From NCBI GenBank assembly GCA_949752735.1, contig OX457037.1:39032096-39096095 (forward strand): a DNA stretch of 64,000 nucleotides, read 5' to 3'. The position numbers and the translations under genes were made by a program. The notes beneath the pieces are model-generated. The model had not been told where the DNA came from, made no database searches, and was given only the letters and a program-made list of their open reading frames with translations. Within the stretch, counting starts at the first letter, position 1. Every line of letters starts with the position of its first letter. This DNA comes from Lumbricus terrestris (Eukaryota; Annelida; Clitellata; Crassiclitellata; Lumbricidae). Positions 22,217 to 33,655 of the stretch are shown piece after piece.

Positions 22217-23625
22217 CAGGGTGGCTCAAAAAAAAATGTACCACCGGGGAATATGCGATATCTTCGCAGCCGATGGAGCTTTTTCTGCGAAAATTTCGCA
22301 ATTTGAAGGGGAATGAATATCCAACAATCCCTGAAAGTTTCATTTGAAACTTTTCATGTTTGCAAAAGTTACAGCTGTTCAAACTTAAAATTTCGTTTTT
22401 TCAATTATCCGGAGAATCATGCTCCAATACATGTGATTTCATTAATATTTTTTGGCAAATTACAACACACAAATTGATGATGATGTCATACGACCTCACT
22501 ATGAGCTGTAAAGAAGCTGTTTATGAAGCAATCTGCTGGTATTTGGTGATATTTTATAGATTAAGGTCTCAATTCGTGAACCCATTACTGAACGTCACGG
22601 GCAAAGTTTCTGCGAAAGATAAAATGGGAACTCGGACTTTGCATGAACAGAGACTGGGACATCGCGTGATCATAGCAAAATACCCAGTGAAAAGTGGAGC
22701 CTGAGCACATTGAAGGCTATCTGCAAACATGTTTATGTAACGAAGATCAGATGTCGGAAGAGAGGCAGGAAGTGGTCGCTTGGCCTGATGAAAAAAACAC
22801 GATTTTCAAGAAATTCGCTTGGTAATCGAAAGGTCAAGTTTGCAAAGCACATCGTGGTTTCGGCATCAGATATGCTGGCGTGTGTTACGGCTGCAAGAAA
22901 GACTGCATTTAATCCCATTCAGTAGGTTAGATGTCAAACTCATCTTTGAACTCTCTAACCCGGACTCATTGAAGACCAGGTATGCTCTAACATGATAACA
23001 TCTGGTTTTATTTTCCAGCACGGCAGTGCGCCTGCTTGCTCGCACGGCAAGGTTGATTATGATGGCGCTACCTTATTGCCATCAACTGAAGTAAATGCAT
23101 TGGCAAAGATGACTTACAAACTCACCAGACCTTAGCCCTCTTGCTTATCACGTCTGGTGAGCTATGCTGGAACGCTGCAAGACATTTAATCCCAAGTTGG
23201 AGAACATTGGCCAGCTGAAGCAAGTCTTGCTGCTAATGTGGGGTCAGTTGCCGCAGGACCCGACCAACAAGGCCATACTGAGCTTCACAAAAAGAATTTG
23301 AGCTTGTGTTAAGGCAGGGAGTGGACACTCTCATTGTACCTTACAATAAACTGCAAAACGGAATGCTGAGGTCGAAGTGAAAAGTGATATCATTTGACTT
23401 GGAAATCTACAAGTGACGTCAATTTTCCGCGGATAATTGAAAAAACGAAATTTTAAGTTTGAACAGCTGTAACTTTTGCAAACATGAAAAGTTTCAAATG
23501 AAACTTTCAGGGATTGTTGGAAATTCATTCTCCTATAAATTGGGAAATTTTCGCAGAAAAAGTTCGATCGGCTGCGAAGATATCGCATTTTCCCCGGTGG
23601 TACATTTTTTTTTTTAGCCACCCTG
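22217..23625 (+). mobile_element. Decayed mariner-like element, copy 2
   Basis: Ends cagggtggctcaaaaa / tttagccaccctg with TA flanks and about 200-bp inverted ends. Nearly collinear with copy 1 (12615-14014), including broken transposase pieces at 22360-22704 and 22710-22925. It lacks the hairpin flanks of copy 1, so those belong to copy 1's target site. Confidence 0.9.
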
Positions 23626-23642
23626 TATATATATAATACACA

Positions 23643-23905
23643 TCTGCAGAATGGATAACAGAATGGATAACAGCAGGAAGATCAAAGCACTGATGTTCGG
23701 ACGAATGGACGGGACAAATAAGAGAGGAAGGCCGCATAGGGAGTGGCTCGACGACATATCCGATTGGGGCAAAGCCTCGCTTCAGGAGCTGAGCAGAGCG
23801 GCGCTGGATAGGAGAAAATGGAAGGACCTGGTGAAGAAGGCATCGGACACCTACAGGCGTTGAGCCCACGGTTGTTGATGATGATGATGATGATGATGAT
23901 ATATA
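23643..23905 (+). mobile_element. LINE C-terminal fragment with (ATG/GAT)n tail
   Basis: The frame 23651-23863 includes GRMDGTNKRGRPHREWLDDI and ALDRRKWKDLVKKASDT, the KRGRP..W.D...DR..W signature found at the C-terminus of many LINE ORF2 proteins. It is followed by tgatgatgatgatgatga. Only the 3' end is present; the 5' side abuts the mariner copy. Confidence 0.8.
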
Positions 23906-23929
23906 ATATACACATATAATTATATAGTT

Positions 23930-24605
23930 ATCTGCACCTAAATGTTTCTATATGCTAATGGCATTTTGAATAGATTAGATTCTGATTAATTAAAAAGATC
24001 CCTTTTATGACTGATAATAGCCTACCGTATTTTACGAGAGTAATACAAAAAAGTCATTTTAATTATCTGCAACAGGGTTTTTTCACCTTGCGTAGGCGTA
24101 GGTATTCGTGATTACGTGTGCTGCCGCCGATCTTAAACGAGAGCACTGCTACCTGTTGTTAGAGTCTACATGTAGTTCTCCTTTGTACACAAGTCCACAT
24201 CGGTTCTGAGATATTCTTCCTATATAGGGAAAATAGGCATTTTAAAATAGGTAATACACCAATCCTATAATAAAAGCGGTGGAGATTCTTCCAATGAACA
24301 TTTTAATATAGGTCTAGCCTATAAGCAATTACGTATAATCAGATACACCAATAAGCACATAGCCAGCCTACAGTTGCTAGCTTTTCACTTTCCTGGCACT
24401 TCCGTTAATATCCGCATTCCTTAATAATTATTATTATTGTTGACGCCAATGCAATAAATTGGAATTGAACTCCAGAACTTCTCGGCAACACTCAACATCA
24501 ACGCATCACCGCAAATTTCTCTTGCTTGTCACTTATTCTATAAGACGGAGGATAACACAATCCTTCATGATACTGTTAGGCATTTCTTTCTGTTCTTATT
24601 ATCAT
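23930..24605. other. No recognisable gene
   Basis: AT-rich intergenic or intronic DNA. A frame at 24459-24725 runs into a transposon fragment and has no support. Confidence 0.4.
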
Positions 24606-24609
24606 TTCC

Positions 24610-24810
24610 AACATGGACGTAGTTTGGTTTCAGTTCTTGGAGGGGCTAACAATAAGTTGGGTATGGGTTTCGGGACACGGAGGCTTGGTCCAAATCTTAA
24701 AAAAATTCCCGGCCAAAAAAGTTGATGACCTTTTTTAGTTCTTCGTTTCGAAATCTCAGATTAAGTGTACCATTTTCCAGGCAAAAAAGGCTGATGGCCT
24801 TTTTTAGGCC
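24610..24810 (+). mobile_element. hAT MITE fragment (GGACGTAGTTTGG type)
   Basis: Diverged 5' portion of the element at 30812-31117: agtttggtttcagttcttgg, ggggctaac, then two gatgaccttttttag modules. The 3' end is missing. Confidence 0.7.
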
Positions 24811-24929
24811 TAGACCTACTTTCTTCGATCTTAGTTGTGCACTTGCGTTGTTGTTCAAAATTTATTAGATGTGGACTTACGCTTTTTGAAATTCGTTTTA
24901 AAGGAGCTAGATAAATTTCTAGATAGAAT

Positions 24930-24934
24930 ATAGG

Positions 24935-25001
<67 letters not shown>

Positions 25002-25005
25002 CATA
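24930..25005. repeat. (TA)n microsatellite
   Basis: About 75 bp of alternating TA with acaca interruptions. Confidence 0.95.
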
Positions 25006-25424
25006 CAAAGTTCTATAGTTCGCTGCTGTTATGTTAATTGATATTAAATCAACATTGAATCCGAAACTCCTGCTAGTCAAGGATTAGGCTAATTTAAGAG
25101 TGAATCTGAGTTCGTAATGCAGTAATAATTAGTTGACACCGTCAGGCAATCTGAGATCTGAATTGCTACATTTGCCTGATGCAGTTGTTCTCTTCTTTCT
25201 TCTGTACCATTTGACCCTTTGGCGATAGACTGATGTTGAAATCAGTCGAATCCGCCTCGATCGTCTGACATACAGAAATCAGAACCAATGTCTGGGAATT
25301 AAATGTTTATTTCTTCAGAGCAAACTGAGTCTCAGCGCATGACCAATCTCGCGTATTCCAATCTCCACATGTATCATTTAATAGAAAGTCCATTTATTAA
25401 GCGCTATATGCCGCTTCATCTCTG

Positions 25425-25555
25425 ATGCGCATCAATTTCGACTTCGTCACGCCGCTCATCCGTGACGTCCTCCACTGGCTGCCTGCTCCATTTCGTATCG
25501 AATTCAAGCTCTGTCTGTCTGCTCGTCTTCAAATCACTTCACGACCTGCGCCCGA
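25425..25555 (+). mobile_element. LINE reverse-transcriptase C-terminal fragment
   Basis: Reads VTPLIRDVLHWLPAPFRIEF, matching the HWLPV..RIEY block of the LINE at 32920-33525, then frameshifts and is cut by a MITE fragment at about 25555. Confidence 0.65.
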
Positions 25556-25715
25556 GTCCTTCGGTTGAAATGTCGAAATTTCATGAAAATATACCATTTT
25601 CCCCCGATAAAAAAGCTGATGACCTTTTTTAGTCCTTCGGTCGAAATTTCGTGAAAATATACCATTTTCGCCAGTTTAGCCCTCCGCCCATGATAAACTC
25701 CGGCCATGAGTAACA
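25555..25715 (+). mobile_element. hAT MITE fragment
   Basis: Contains gctgatgaccttttttag and ends cgcccatgataaactccggc, the 3' end type of 30812-31117. The 5' end is missing. Confidence 0.65.
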
Positions 25716-26226
25716 TGACTAGCAGATCTAATGCGAAATGCATAGACAATCGTCTGGTCTGGACGAGATGTTTAGTTTGATTTCAGCCTAAGCCCTAAGT
25801 CAATGGGAGTAAGACCTTGCGTGTAATCTCAACGCGTATGCCTAGGCCTACATTGATAGGCCTAAGCAGTGTTTAATAGCGCTGACAGACGGACCGATTT
25901 TTCTGTTTATCATAGCCCTTTTTGCTTAGTATTCTTATTGTTGTATTGTTTCTCCTCTAGGTCTAATTTTTCTTTCTTATGATCTTTTTAGTCTTTGTGT
26001 ACAAATACAATTATTCCCGGTAGTAGGCCTAAATTCTTATCTTTCTGATCTGAATCATCTGATTTCCTTATTTATTTTAGTCTATCATCTATTTCTTTAG
26101 GCTGTTCTTCTAGTGGACCACACTTTAATCATGTGATAGTAAATAGCCTAATATAACGGCTTTTAAAACGCAATGCAGATGTAATCACCAGCTGCATAGA
26201 AATCTATTTCTATAATTCTGGGGAGG
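25716..26226. other. No recognisable gene
   Basis: AT-rich, with several TAGGCCTA octamers (about 25842, 25857, 26024). Confidence 0.45.
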
Positions 26227-26394
26227 GTTTCAGGCAGTGGCGGCGCTACGCCAGGGCATGGCAGGGCAAATGCCCTGCCAAAAAAGCCTTTGCCCTGGTC
26301 GTTGCCCTGGTCGTTGCCCTGCCAGAAATTTTACCATGCCAGAATTTGTTCGGGCATATTGCTTCTTACTGTTCACGTCCGTCCGTCCGCTCTC

Positions 26395-26620
26395 TGGCAG
26401 GGCAAAAGTTCTGGCAGGGCAAAATTCTGGCAGGGCAAAAGTTCTGGCAGGGCAAAATTCTGGCAAAATTCTGGCAGGGCAAACGTTCTTACAGGGCAAC
26501 ATTTTCACAGGACAAAATTCTTACAGGGCAACATTTTGACAGGGAAAAAGTTCTGACAGGCAAAAATTCTGGCTGGTCAAAAAGTCTGGTAGGGCAAAAA
26601 TGTTCTGGAAGGGAACAATT
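26395..26620 (+). repeat. Short tandem array of GGCAGGGCAAAATTCT-like units
   Basis: A 16-17-bp unit (ctggcagggcaaaattct and aaagttct variants) repeated about 12 times, drifting at the 3' side. Frames over it (GRAKVLAGQNS type) are artefacts. Confidence 0.85.
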
Positions 26621-26839
26621 CTGTGGCTGTTTACCCAACATTGCGTTTACAACTGCATAATATAACAGCATAGAAGCGTAAGCATTTGCTTCAAAACAAT
26701 AGAACTTTATACCTGACTCAGTAACTTTATTTGCTAAACTTTTTGCTTTCGAAATGCTACTCGAAAGAGGATTTGCGGTGAACCGTGCTTCACTAAGTCA
26801 GTGGGGTTAATCTACAGTGTAGGCCATACAAAGATTCCT

Positions 26840-27540
26840 AGGTTTCATACCAATACCTTGGCCAAAATTAGGAATTTTTAAATGAAATTTTATAGGCTTA
26901 AGGTCAATTCATATTTACACATTATGTCCAGATTTTATTAAAATATTTTAAACAGAACAAAAGTTGTATCACTTTTAGCGAGCTGCAACCTACTGTTTTT
27001 TGCGATTCGGAAACACGACCCAGTAAAAAGTAACAAAAAACGATTTTATTAAGTAACATCTCAAATCATTGGTGTAAAAAACATGTTATTGACAGAAAAA
27101 GCAATCTTATTATTATTATTTAGGAAAAAACAGGTAGGCCTACCAGCATAGCTGCACGTCGCTGTGGCATCATTTAGCAAGATGACTGTCGGTTGGTAAA
27201 TTATAACAGAATTTTTCAGTTTAATAATTTTGATATTAAAATAATCAAATCGAAAAGTCTATCAAATTAAAACGCCAAATGTGTCAATGGCAGACAAAAT
27301 TTGTATTGATAAACTTCATGAGCAAGGCCCTGGAGATAAAACTATAATCGCCACTTGCTCTGATAATCAGTGACGGTCTCACTAAAAATGATGTAACTTT
27401 TGTTCTGTTTGAATATTGTGGTGAAATCTGGCCACTGTGCGTAAATATGGATTGTCTTTAGGCCTGTAAAATTTGATAGATTTAAAAAAAAACTTCTGGC
27501 CAAGATATTTGACAGTTTATGGCCCACCCTGTATAAGATT
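26840..27540. mobile_element. Decayed inverted-repeat element, relative of 53877-55005
   Basis: Shares ttaaatgaaattttatagg, caattcatatttacacat and aacaaaagttgtatcacttt blocks with 53.9-55.0 kb. The right side carries the same blocks in reverse, ending tggcccaccctgta. Heavily diverged. Confidence 0.6.
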
Positions 27541-27679
27541 TATAAGATTTGCTTTCCAAATGTCAAAAAGTGTTCGGTTTTATGGTTTCGCCCATCTGAT
27601 CCTCTGATCAGCCGACCCTAATAGTGTAAGATGCATGATTTATGGCAAGCACGGTAGCGCAAAAAATTATGGGCCTATG

Positions 27680-28054
27680 CATAGGCGTAGGGGACATTTC
27701 GGAAGTGGGGGGCAAAGATCAAACTTTTGTCGGAAAAGGAAACTTAAGAATTTTTAAATAATAATTTTTGGGGGAAAAAATCCCGATGTTCTCGGCCCAA
27801 AAAATCTGATGACCTTTTTTAGTCATCCGTCAGAAAATCCGAAAATGTTCCGGTTTTTTCACCCGAAAAAATCTGAAGACCTTTTTTTAGTCATCAGCTA
27901 ATTTTTTGCCCGAAGAAATCCTGCCGTTCGTGTTTGCCCGAAAATTTTTCCAAAGAAAGGTTTTCCACTCATGGCTCCCTTGCCCGAAAAACACATTTGC
28001 CCGAAATGGGGGGGGGAGCATTTGCCCTCTGGACCCCCGCCTCCTAAGCCTATG
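27680..28054. mobile_element. hAT-type MITE nested in the 26235-28164 element
   Basis: Ends cataggcgtagg / cctaagcctatg. Perfect 8-bp TSD ggcctatg (27672-27679 and 28055-28062). Contains two gatgaccttttttagtcat modules. Confidence 0.92.
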
Positions 28055-28197
28055 GGCCTATGTAAGCCCGTACTACGGAGCACTCGATTCGCCCTCTGCC
28101 CTGGTCACTTGTATGACTGCCCTGGCTATGCCCTGGCTACAAAAAGTGGCTGGCGCCGCCACTGGTTTCAGGACGAGTGGGCCTATGTAGGCTTATA

Positions 28198-28397
28198 ATC
28201 AGTTTATATTGACTAGCAGCTTTCAACAGGGACAATTCTTCTTTATATGGCTCCGTTATAACATCTTCCTTTTCAGCCTGGCCTAGTTTTTGTAAACTCA
28301 TATAGCCACCAAGTCCGCTTTTATCAACCAACAGATTCTTTTCAAATAGAAACAGCGGATATTTTTCGTCTGGCAGAGACGTGCAACGCCATCTCAT
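28198..28397 (-). CDS. Unassigned minus-strand open frame fragment
   Basis: The frame from 28397 down to the hAT end reads MRWRCTSLPDEKYPLFLFEK, then LLVDKSGLGGYMSLQKLG and AEKEDVITEPYKEELSLLKA. Composition is protein-like and balanced, but it runs directly into the transposon flank with no donor. It may be a host exon fragment or part of an unknown mobile element. Confidence 0.25.
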
Positions 28398-28449
28398 TAA
28401 ACGTGTTTACGAAATGGAGGAGGCAGCTGCATATAAGAGTGGATGCTGA

Positions 28450-28490
28450 ATAATAATAATAAAAATAATAATAATAAAAATAATAATGCA
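28450..28490. repeat. Short (AAT)n tract
   Basis: About 40 bp of aat/aaaat units. Confidence 0.8.
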
Positions 28491-28527
28491 CTTTAATATA
28501 TTTCCCTGATGACAAAAACAATCGTAG

Positions 28528-28685
28528 GTGTCGGTTGTTTTGGTCGACGACGAATCAACGAAACAGACATCAAGGTGGACGACGACGACAGCGGATTTGA
28601 AATTATTTCCTTCTCTCGCATCAACTTGATTAAGAAGATGGCGGAAGCGGAGGAGGAGGCGGAGGCGGTTCGCCACCGTGATTAG
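28528..28685 (+). CDS. Exon-like open frame (VGCFG... acidic)
   Basis: Acceptor caatcgtag|gt, phase 1 start. The frame begins VGCFGRRRINETDIKVDDDD and ends in a Glu/Ala-rich stretch before TAG at 28683. VGCFG and INETD also occur in candidate exons 6 and 4 with different codons, which hints at shared ancestry but could be chance. It joins in phase to 21393-21539. Terminal or internal status is unclear. Confidence 0.3.
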
Positions 28686-28855
28686 TCTCTTGATGTTATT
28701 TGCAGTTGTTTACCTCATGGCCAAGAACGGACACAGCCATACAAAGACAGACAATGAGCACCAGAGGAAGACCATACAACAGATACAGACAGACAGACAT
28801 ACTGACACGGGCAATGATCAAGTGAGACCAAACGTGAGTCGAGAGCCCATAATGC

Positions 28856-28960
28856 TTGTTTGCTGTTTAACGACACAGCCACATCAAAGATGATTAGTGT
28901 CGCCCGCCTCCTTCATCCAGCCTTGGGACTGGCACTGTTAGAGCACGAATAGTGGCGGAG
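28856..28960 (+). repeat. Dispersed repeat, third copy
   Basis: Same family as 10080-10190: ctgtttaacgacacagccac, gattagtgtcgcc, cttgggactggcactg. Confidence 0.7.
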
Positions 28961-29152
28961 TTAAATGAGGGCCCGAAGAAGTACCGACCGTAAGCTGTTC
29001 GTACTGCAGTCTTCGAGGTAATGCTTCTATTGACGGTACAGACCGCTGCTGCTGTCGAAAAACATTCGGTATCACCCAGTGCCAAACACTTTGTCTAAGT
29101 ACAATTGAATTAAATGCGACATTAGGCTACAGTCCGGTGGTTTCTTTCTTAG

Positions 29153-29268
29153 GCAGACAGATGTTCCAGCGATCATCAGCACTCAACAAGCGGAACTTAA
29201 CCTCTGCCACCAGAATATTAACTTAACCAATCAGGCGGTGGCTCTTGGAGGCGCGATATATGAAATAT
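29153..29268 (+). CDS. Exon-like open frame
   Basis: Strong acceptor ggtttctttcttag|g and donor gaaatat|gtaag. Phase 2 start, 38 codons, phase 1 end. It reads QTDVPAIISTQQAELNLC, then HQNINLTNQAVALGGAIYEI. One cysteine and one NLT sequon. It cannot splice directly to 33598 (a stop would form), so its partners are unknown. Both splice signals are among the better ones in the window. Confidence 0.4.
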
Positions 29269-29401
29269 GTAAGATAGTTTCTACTTTCTTGAGCCTTGAC
29301 GACGTATACCGATCTTCTGCTTATATAGTAGGCCTACTGAGAAATTTGGGAGATTTACACCTGTATTCACATGTAATTCTACTTATTTCTGTATGAGCAA
29401 T

Positions 29402-29560
29402 TGTTATGGCGCCCCTTCAAGATTTCTACTCAGAGGTGCTCCCGAAAACAGCGCGGACACCGAATCTGAATTTGACGCTTATTTATTATTAGCTGTCAGG
29501 TCGGGATTACCTCAGAGGAGTTTCTCTTGAAGTGGCGTTATATAAATTCATGATTACATT
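29402..29560. mobile_element. Two SINE/LINE tail fragments facing each other
   Basis: 29402-29480 is the tail half of the minus-strand SINE type (gcgccccttcaaga, ctcagaggtgctccc). 29490-29555 is a + strand tail (cctcagaggagtttctcttg, then ggcgttatataaat). Confidence 0.65.
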
Positions 29561-30409
29561 TACGATCACGATAGTGTGACGAGTTGGTCCATTTGGCAAG
29601 TGTACTATTTGATCATCAAACTGTGAGCGCATCTGCTTTTAAGTCTACTTTCACACTGGTGTGTGTACATGTGTGCATGTACATGTATACATGTTTGACC
29701 CACATGTATAGGCTACATGTATACATAGCATGTAAGATACTTTTAAGACAGAACGCATGGAAACTGTTGAACTTCAACTAATTGAAGACCAGTGAAGTCC
29801 ATGGTGAGTGGTGACCGTCGTTGCTGACCACGAGTGGACGACCAAAGACCTCGAATGACCTAAGATTGATTGCGATACGCGTCTGTCAGACACCAGATGT
29901 CGCTACGTGCAGCAGCAACTGGCGTGACGTATTGCCCTTTCACTCAAAACATAATTATTTTTCGTATCAGCTTTTCCTCTAGCAGCAATATTATTTATTT
30001 CGTCTGTATTTGCTTCAATGTGGTTGCACGCAGGCTCCAGACTTGAGTCGCATCCAGTGCAAATAGGACTAATAAAATTGTATTCGTCTTTAAGTAGGCC
30101 TAGCCTACATGGAATATAGGTCCTAATAATAACGGCCAGAATTTACATCAATTTTCCGCTACAGCAAATATAACAGTTTGGACGGATATGTCCTGAACAC
30201 AGAACTCGCACTTTTGCAATGTCCACATCATCCACGCGCAATATTTAGAAGAAAACGCAATTGAATTGATGTGCCCCTATGCGAAAAAATTTGCGACAAA
30301 GTAGAATAAAAACGGTTCTGCACTGTATTGCCCTGAACTAAAACATTCCTGCGCCAATTTTTAACAATTAGCCGTGAACCGAAATTACGGCATTTGGCAA
30401 ATAGGACAC
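29561..30409. other. No recognisable gene
   Basis: A short frame at 29584-29781 lies on a gtacatgtgtgcatgtac-type low-complexity patch. Otherwise AT-rich. Confidence 0.4.
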
Positions 30410-30417
30410 CTTAAAAG

Positions 30418-30734
30418 CATAGGCGGAGACCTGCGCCGAGAATTGGGGGGGACGGAAAGACGCGAGATTTTCCGAAAATTTCTGACGACCGGCGAAATCT
30501 CGGAAAATTTTCTATTTTCGCCGCCAAAAAAGTTGATGACCTTTTTTTTTTTTTTTTTTTTTTTTTAGTCATCCGGCCAAATCTCGCCCAAATCCCGAAG
30601 AAATTTTCTATTTTCGCCGCCAAAACAAGTCTTGACGCTCAAACATTGGGGGGGACAAATGCATGGGCCGTCCCCCCAACACTTTTATTGGGGGGGACCG
30701 TCCCCCCCTGTCCCCCCCTAGGTCTCCGCCACTG
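30418..30734. mobile_element. hAT-type MITE (CATAGGCGGAGACCT ends)
   Basis: Ends cataggcggagacct / aggtctccgccactg, perfect 8-bp TSD cttaaaag (30410-30417 and 30735-30742). It contains a run of about 25 T between gatgac and agtcatccgg, an expanded version of the shared module. Confidence 0.94.
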
Positions 30735-30811
30735 CTTAAAAGAAAATTGAAATAAAATTGGAAAGAATAACATAAGGACGGTATAGAGTGATCAGGAAAG
30801 AGAAGAGCCTT

Positions 30812-31117
30812 CATGGGCGGAGTTTGGTTTCCGTTCTTGGAGGGGCTAAATTTGTTGGGGCTGAGACTCGGTCCAGAAAACAAGAAATATTTTCCCGGCC
30901 TAAAAAAGTTGATGACCTTTTTTTAAGTCCTCGGGCTGAAATCTCGACGAAAAATACTGATTTTCCCGGACCAAAAAGTTGATGACCTTTTTTTAGTTAT
31001 TCGTACGTTTCGCGTGGGGGCTATATAAGCCCGAGAAAGGATACCATTTTACACGGTCAAAAAATTACTTCTTGAGGGGGCTTAGCCACCACTAACCCCT
31101 GATAAACTCCGCCCATG
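30812..31117. mobile_element. hAT-type MITE (CATGGGCGGAGTTTG ends)
   Basis: Ends catgggcggagtttg / gataaactccgcccatg, perfect 8-bp TSD agagcctt (30804-30811 and 31118-31125). Two gatgacctttttttag modules inside. Only 77 bp from the previous MITE. Confidence 0.95.
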
Positions 31118-31125
31118 AGAGCCTT

Positions 31126-32024
31126 TTGTGTTAAGAGGATACACCGACGAATGAGCGAAACTGGAGACTCAACCTTGAGCATTTATATAGCGCATGGCAT
31201 TGGATATGATTAAACCGAAGACGTCGAATAATTAATTTCGAAAGATGATCGGGATATCGTCTTTAGCCTACGAGATGAGAATCGTGATTGCGAATTTTGA
31301 GTAGGTTGGAACAGACGGATCAAGTGGAGGGATTTAGAGTAGTATGATAGGCCAGCAGAGGAAAGAAAATTGGAAAGCTTAAATGTAATAAATGGTATAG
31401 ATAGGCCTACATACATGTGCGTGCATGTCAGAAAGTAATTGTAGAAGCCAGTCCGCAATGGAAAGGATAACGGAACAATTTTGTAGTGTATTGCCTTGTC
31501 ACTTGTTATTCACCACCTGCAACAACAACAGCCTTGAAGAAGAGGCTTCTCAGATAGCCTACATGGACTGTTGGATAAAGTATGCGAAATAGACTTCAGA
31601 AACATGACAAAAGAGATGTCTGTTTCAGCAGCATAAGGTGATGACTAAATAGACAGAACACCTTCTATGACATTGAAAGGCAACGGCAACGGGGGCCTAT
31701 ACTATTCCCCTCAAGTGCTGGAAGCAATCCCTCTTCCTGTAAGCGCCTCCCCCTAGCTAGCTGTCTGCTCACAAAGTGGTCGAATGTCGTCCATCAACAC
31801 TGATGTTATCGTTGCTGAGAAAACCGGCGTGGGTAGATAAAAATCAAAAGCCGCTTCATGAACGCAGCATTCTGTTCACCAAAGCGACTTTGCAGCAGCT
31901 GGAGGACATCATTAAGGATTTTAGAGACCAAACAGTCTGAAACAGAAGACGAGTCAAGCAGCTTACGGGCAGACTCAGATGCTCAATGCATTGAAAAAGG
32001 CGAAACGCTTGCATTAGAACCAAG
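31126..32024. other. No gene recognised; possible old element debris
   Basis: Mixed-composition DNA. 31850-32020 contains protein-like but stop-interrupted frames that may be transposon remnants. Confidence 0.3.
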
Positions 32025-32290
32025 GCCGTAGCCAGGATTTTGGTTTGGGGTGGGGGGGGGGGGGGTGTTTACTCAGTTGAAATAATTATTGAAAATTTCA
32101 ACAGTTTCCACGTCATCATAATAGTCGTGATCTAATCTATTGTAATATTTCACATATAAATATATAATTATGAGCTTCAAAATGAAATTTCCCTAAGTTC
32201 TTACATCGTATAGGCCAATGTTAGAAAATGCATTATTTCAGTTTAGCATTATTTCCTTTCGAGGGGTGTTCAAACACCAAAGCACCACCC
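32025..32290. mobile_element. Possible hAT fragment with poly-G
   Basis: Begins caaggccgtagccaggattt, a hAT-like end, followed by a G-run at about 32048-32066. No matching 3' end or TSD was found. Confidence 0.3.
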
Positions 32291-32900
32291 TAAATACGGC
32301 TTGATTACAGAACAGAGCAAAATAGGCCTAAATATTGGAACTCGCTGCACACAGCGCATTGGAGAATTTTTTTAAACTGCGTGGGTGAACGAGAGGGCAG
32401 TAGAGGAAACACAAGATTAGCCAAAACCAGATGAAAATTTTATTAGCTTAGCTAGGCAAACGAAGAGAATACGATATTCCACGGAAAAACACTAAAATTT
32501 CTATCAGATTATAAATTTAAGCTAGCCTACTTCAAAACGTGAGTAATGGTAATGTTTGACAACTTGACAAGACCGTAGTGTTTGAAGCCAAAAAGCCTCA
32601 GCACAACTTCATATCATCATAGATTTATAGTTGTTTGCTGGCGTTTTGACACACCTGCAACTACACCGTTGCAGTACCGGGTAATCAATCATGGTTGGAA
32701 TATATTATGACCAATGCCCGTTCCAAGACAAGCAACACTCAGCTGACATAATGCATGGTGGTGGAAGACCTTAGACGGATGATTGATTGTGTATAGTTGC
32801 GTGGTGAAGGGTTACAGGTGGCTGTTGACCAGGACTCCAAAGTCACGTTCGCTTACAGACTCTTGTCGGTGTTTTCTGTCGACTTCATGTTTTTGATGAC
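32291..32900. other. No recognisable gene
   Basis: AT-rich DNA upstream of the LINE fragment. Confidence 0.4.
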
Positions 32901-32914
32901 TACAATACAGTTCG

Positions 32915-33580
32915 TTACTGGTTCGTTACTTAATCGTCTCAGTCGCTCCTGTTTCTATCAGCTGCGCCAGCTTCGCACTGTCGCTCGCTCTCTCTCAACT
33001 GGTGCTGCAACTACGCTTGTACATTCCTTTGTCTCAGCTCGTCTTGACTATTGCCTATCCCTTTATGCTGGTTTACCATCTGGTCGATTATCTTCTCTTG
33101 ACCGTATTCTGCGCGCTGCAGCACGCCTCATTGGTCATCTGCCCAAATTTGGTCATGTTACAAATTACATGCTGGAGGTTCTGCATTGGCTCCCAGTCCG
33201 TCAGCGCATCGAATACAGAATCTCGTCCTTAATATGGCGCTGCCAGCTAGGTCTTGCTCCATCTTACCTACTCGATCTTTGTCAGCCTGTGTTAAGTGCT
33301 CGGACTGGTCGGTCCCTACGCTCGGCTGTTAGGGAAGTACTCTTTGTCCCATTTGCTCGTACCTCCATCATGCAGAGTCGTGCTTTTTCTGTGGTTGGCC
33401 CAGTGATATGGAATGCCCTCCCACTTGAGCTGCGCCTGTCCCCTAGATCACTCTCTGACACATTCTATAAGCACTTAAAAACTGTTCTGTTTGTCCGTAC
33501 TGGAGTCGGGAGCGCCTCTGAGTAGTTTCCTTGAAGAGGCGCTATATAAATACTCGAATGAATGAATGAATGAACACTTC
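32915..33580 (+). mobile_element. 5'-truncated CR1/L2-like LINE, ORF2 C-terminus and tail
   Basis: An intact frame ends at 33525 and holds the typical RT C-terminal blocks: ARLDYCLSLYAGLP, LDRILRAAARLIG, VLHWLPVRQRIEYRI, LAPSYLLDL, WNALPLELR and F..HLKT.LF. Then comes the tail gagcgcctctgagtag, ggcgctatataaata and (GAAT)n. The catalytic YxDD part is absent, so this is a dead insertion. SINEs in the window share this tail. Confidence 0.9.
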
Positions 33581-33597
33581 TCTATTCTTGTGCCCAG

Positions 33598-33655
33598 AAT
33601 CCCAGATCGACAGCTGTGGTGCCAACGCAAGACTTAATAATGGAGCAGAATGTCG
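33598..33655 (+). CDS. Candidate short exon, possible paralogue of exon 2
   Basis: Acceptor cttctctattcttgtgcccag|aa and strong donor cg|gtaag. Phase 1 start and phase 2 end, as in exon 2 of the upstream gene. The frame reads SQIDSCGANARLNNGAEC and then the split codon cg|. Ending a cysteine codon plus cg exactly at the donor is the same arrangement as exon 2 (TYC-cg|). A second open frame (phase 0) exists, so the assignment relies on the comparison. Confidence 0.4.

Larger units (their letters stand above)
26235..28164. mobile_element. hAT-type element, 1.93 kb, composite
   Basis: Ends cagtggcggcgctacgccag / ggctggcgccgccactg. Perfect 8-bp TSD gtttcagg at 26227-26234 and 28165-28172. The interior begins with a gccctgcc/ggcagggcaaaattct array (26260-26620), then a decayed inverted-repeat element (about 26840-27540), then a complete nested hAT MITE (27680-28054). 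No transposase is seen. Confidence 0.92.

Noticed and set aside
28678..28893. Hydrophobic frame starting near 28678 as a signal-peptide exon
   Set aside because: Has no ATG at the start of the hydrophobic run, overlaps the 28528 frame, and runs into the dispersed repeat at 28856.
32797..33525. 242-codon frame as a host gene
   Set aside because: Contains LINE reverse-transcriptase C-terminal blocks and is followed directly by the LINE tail; a transposon remnant.
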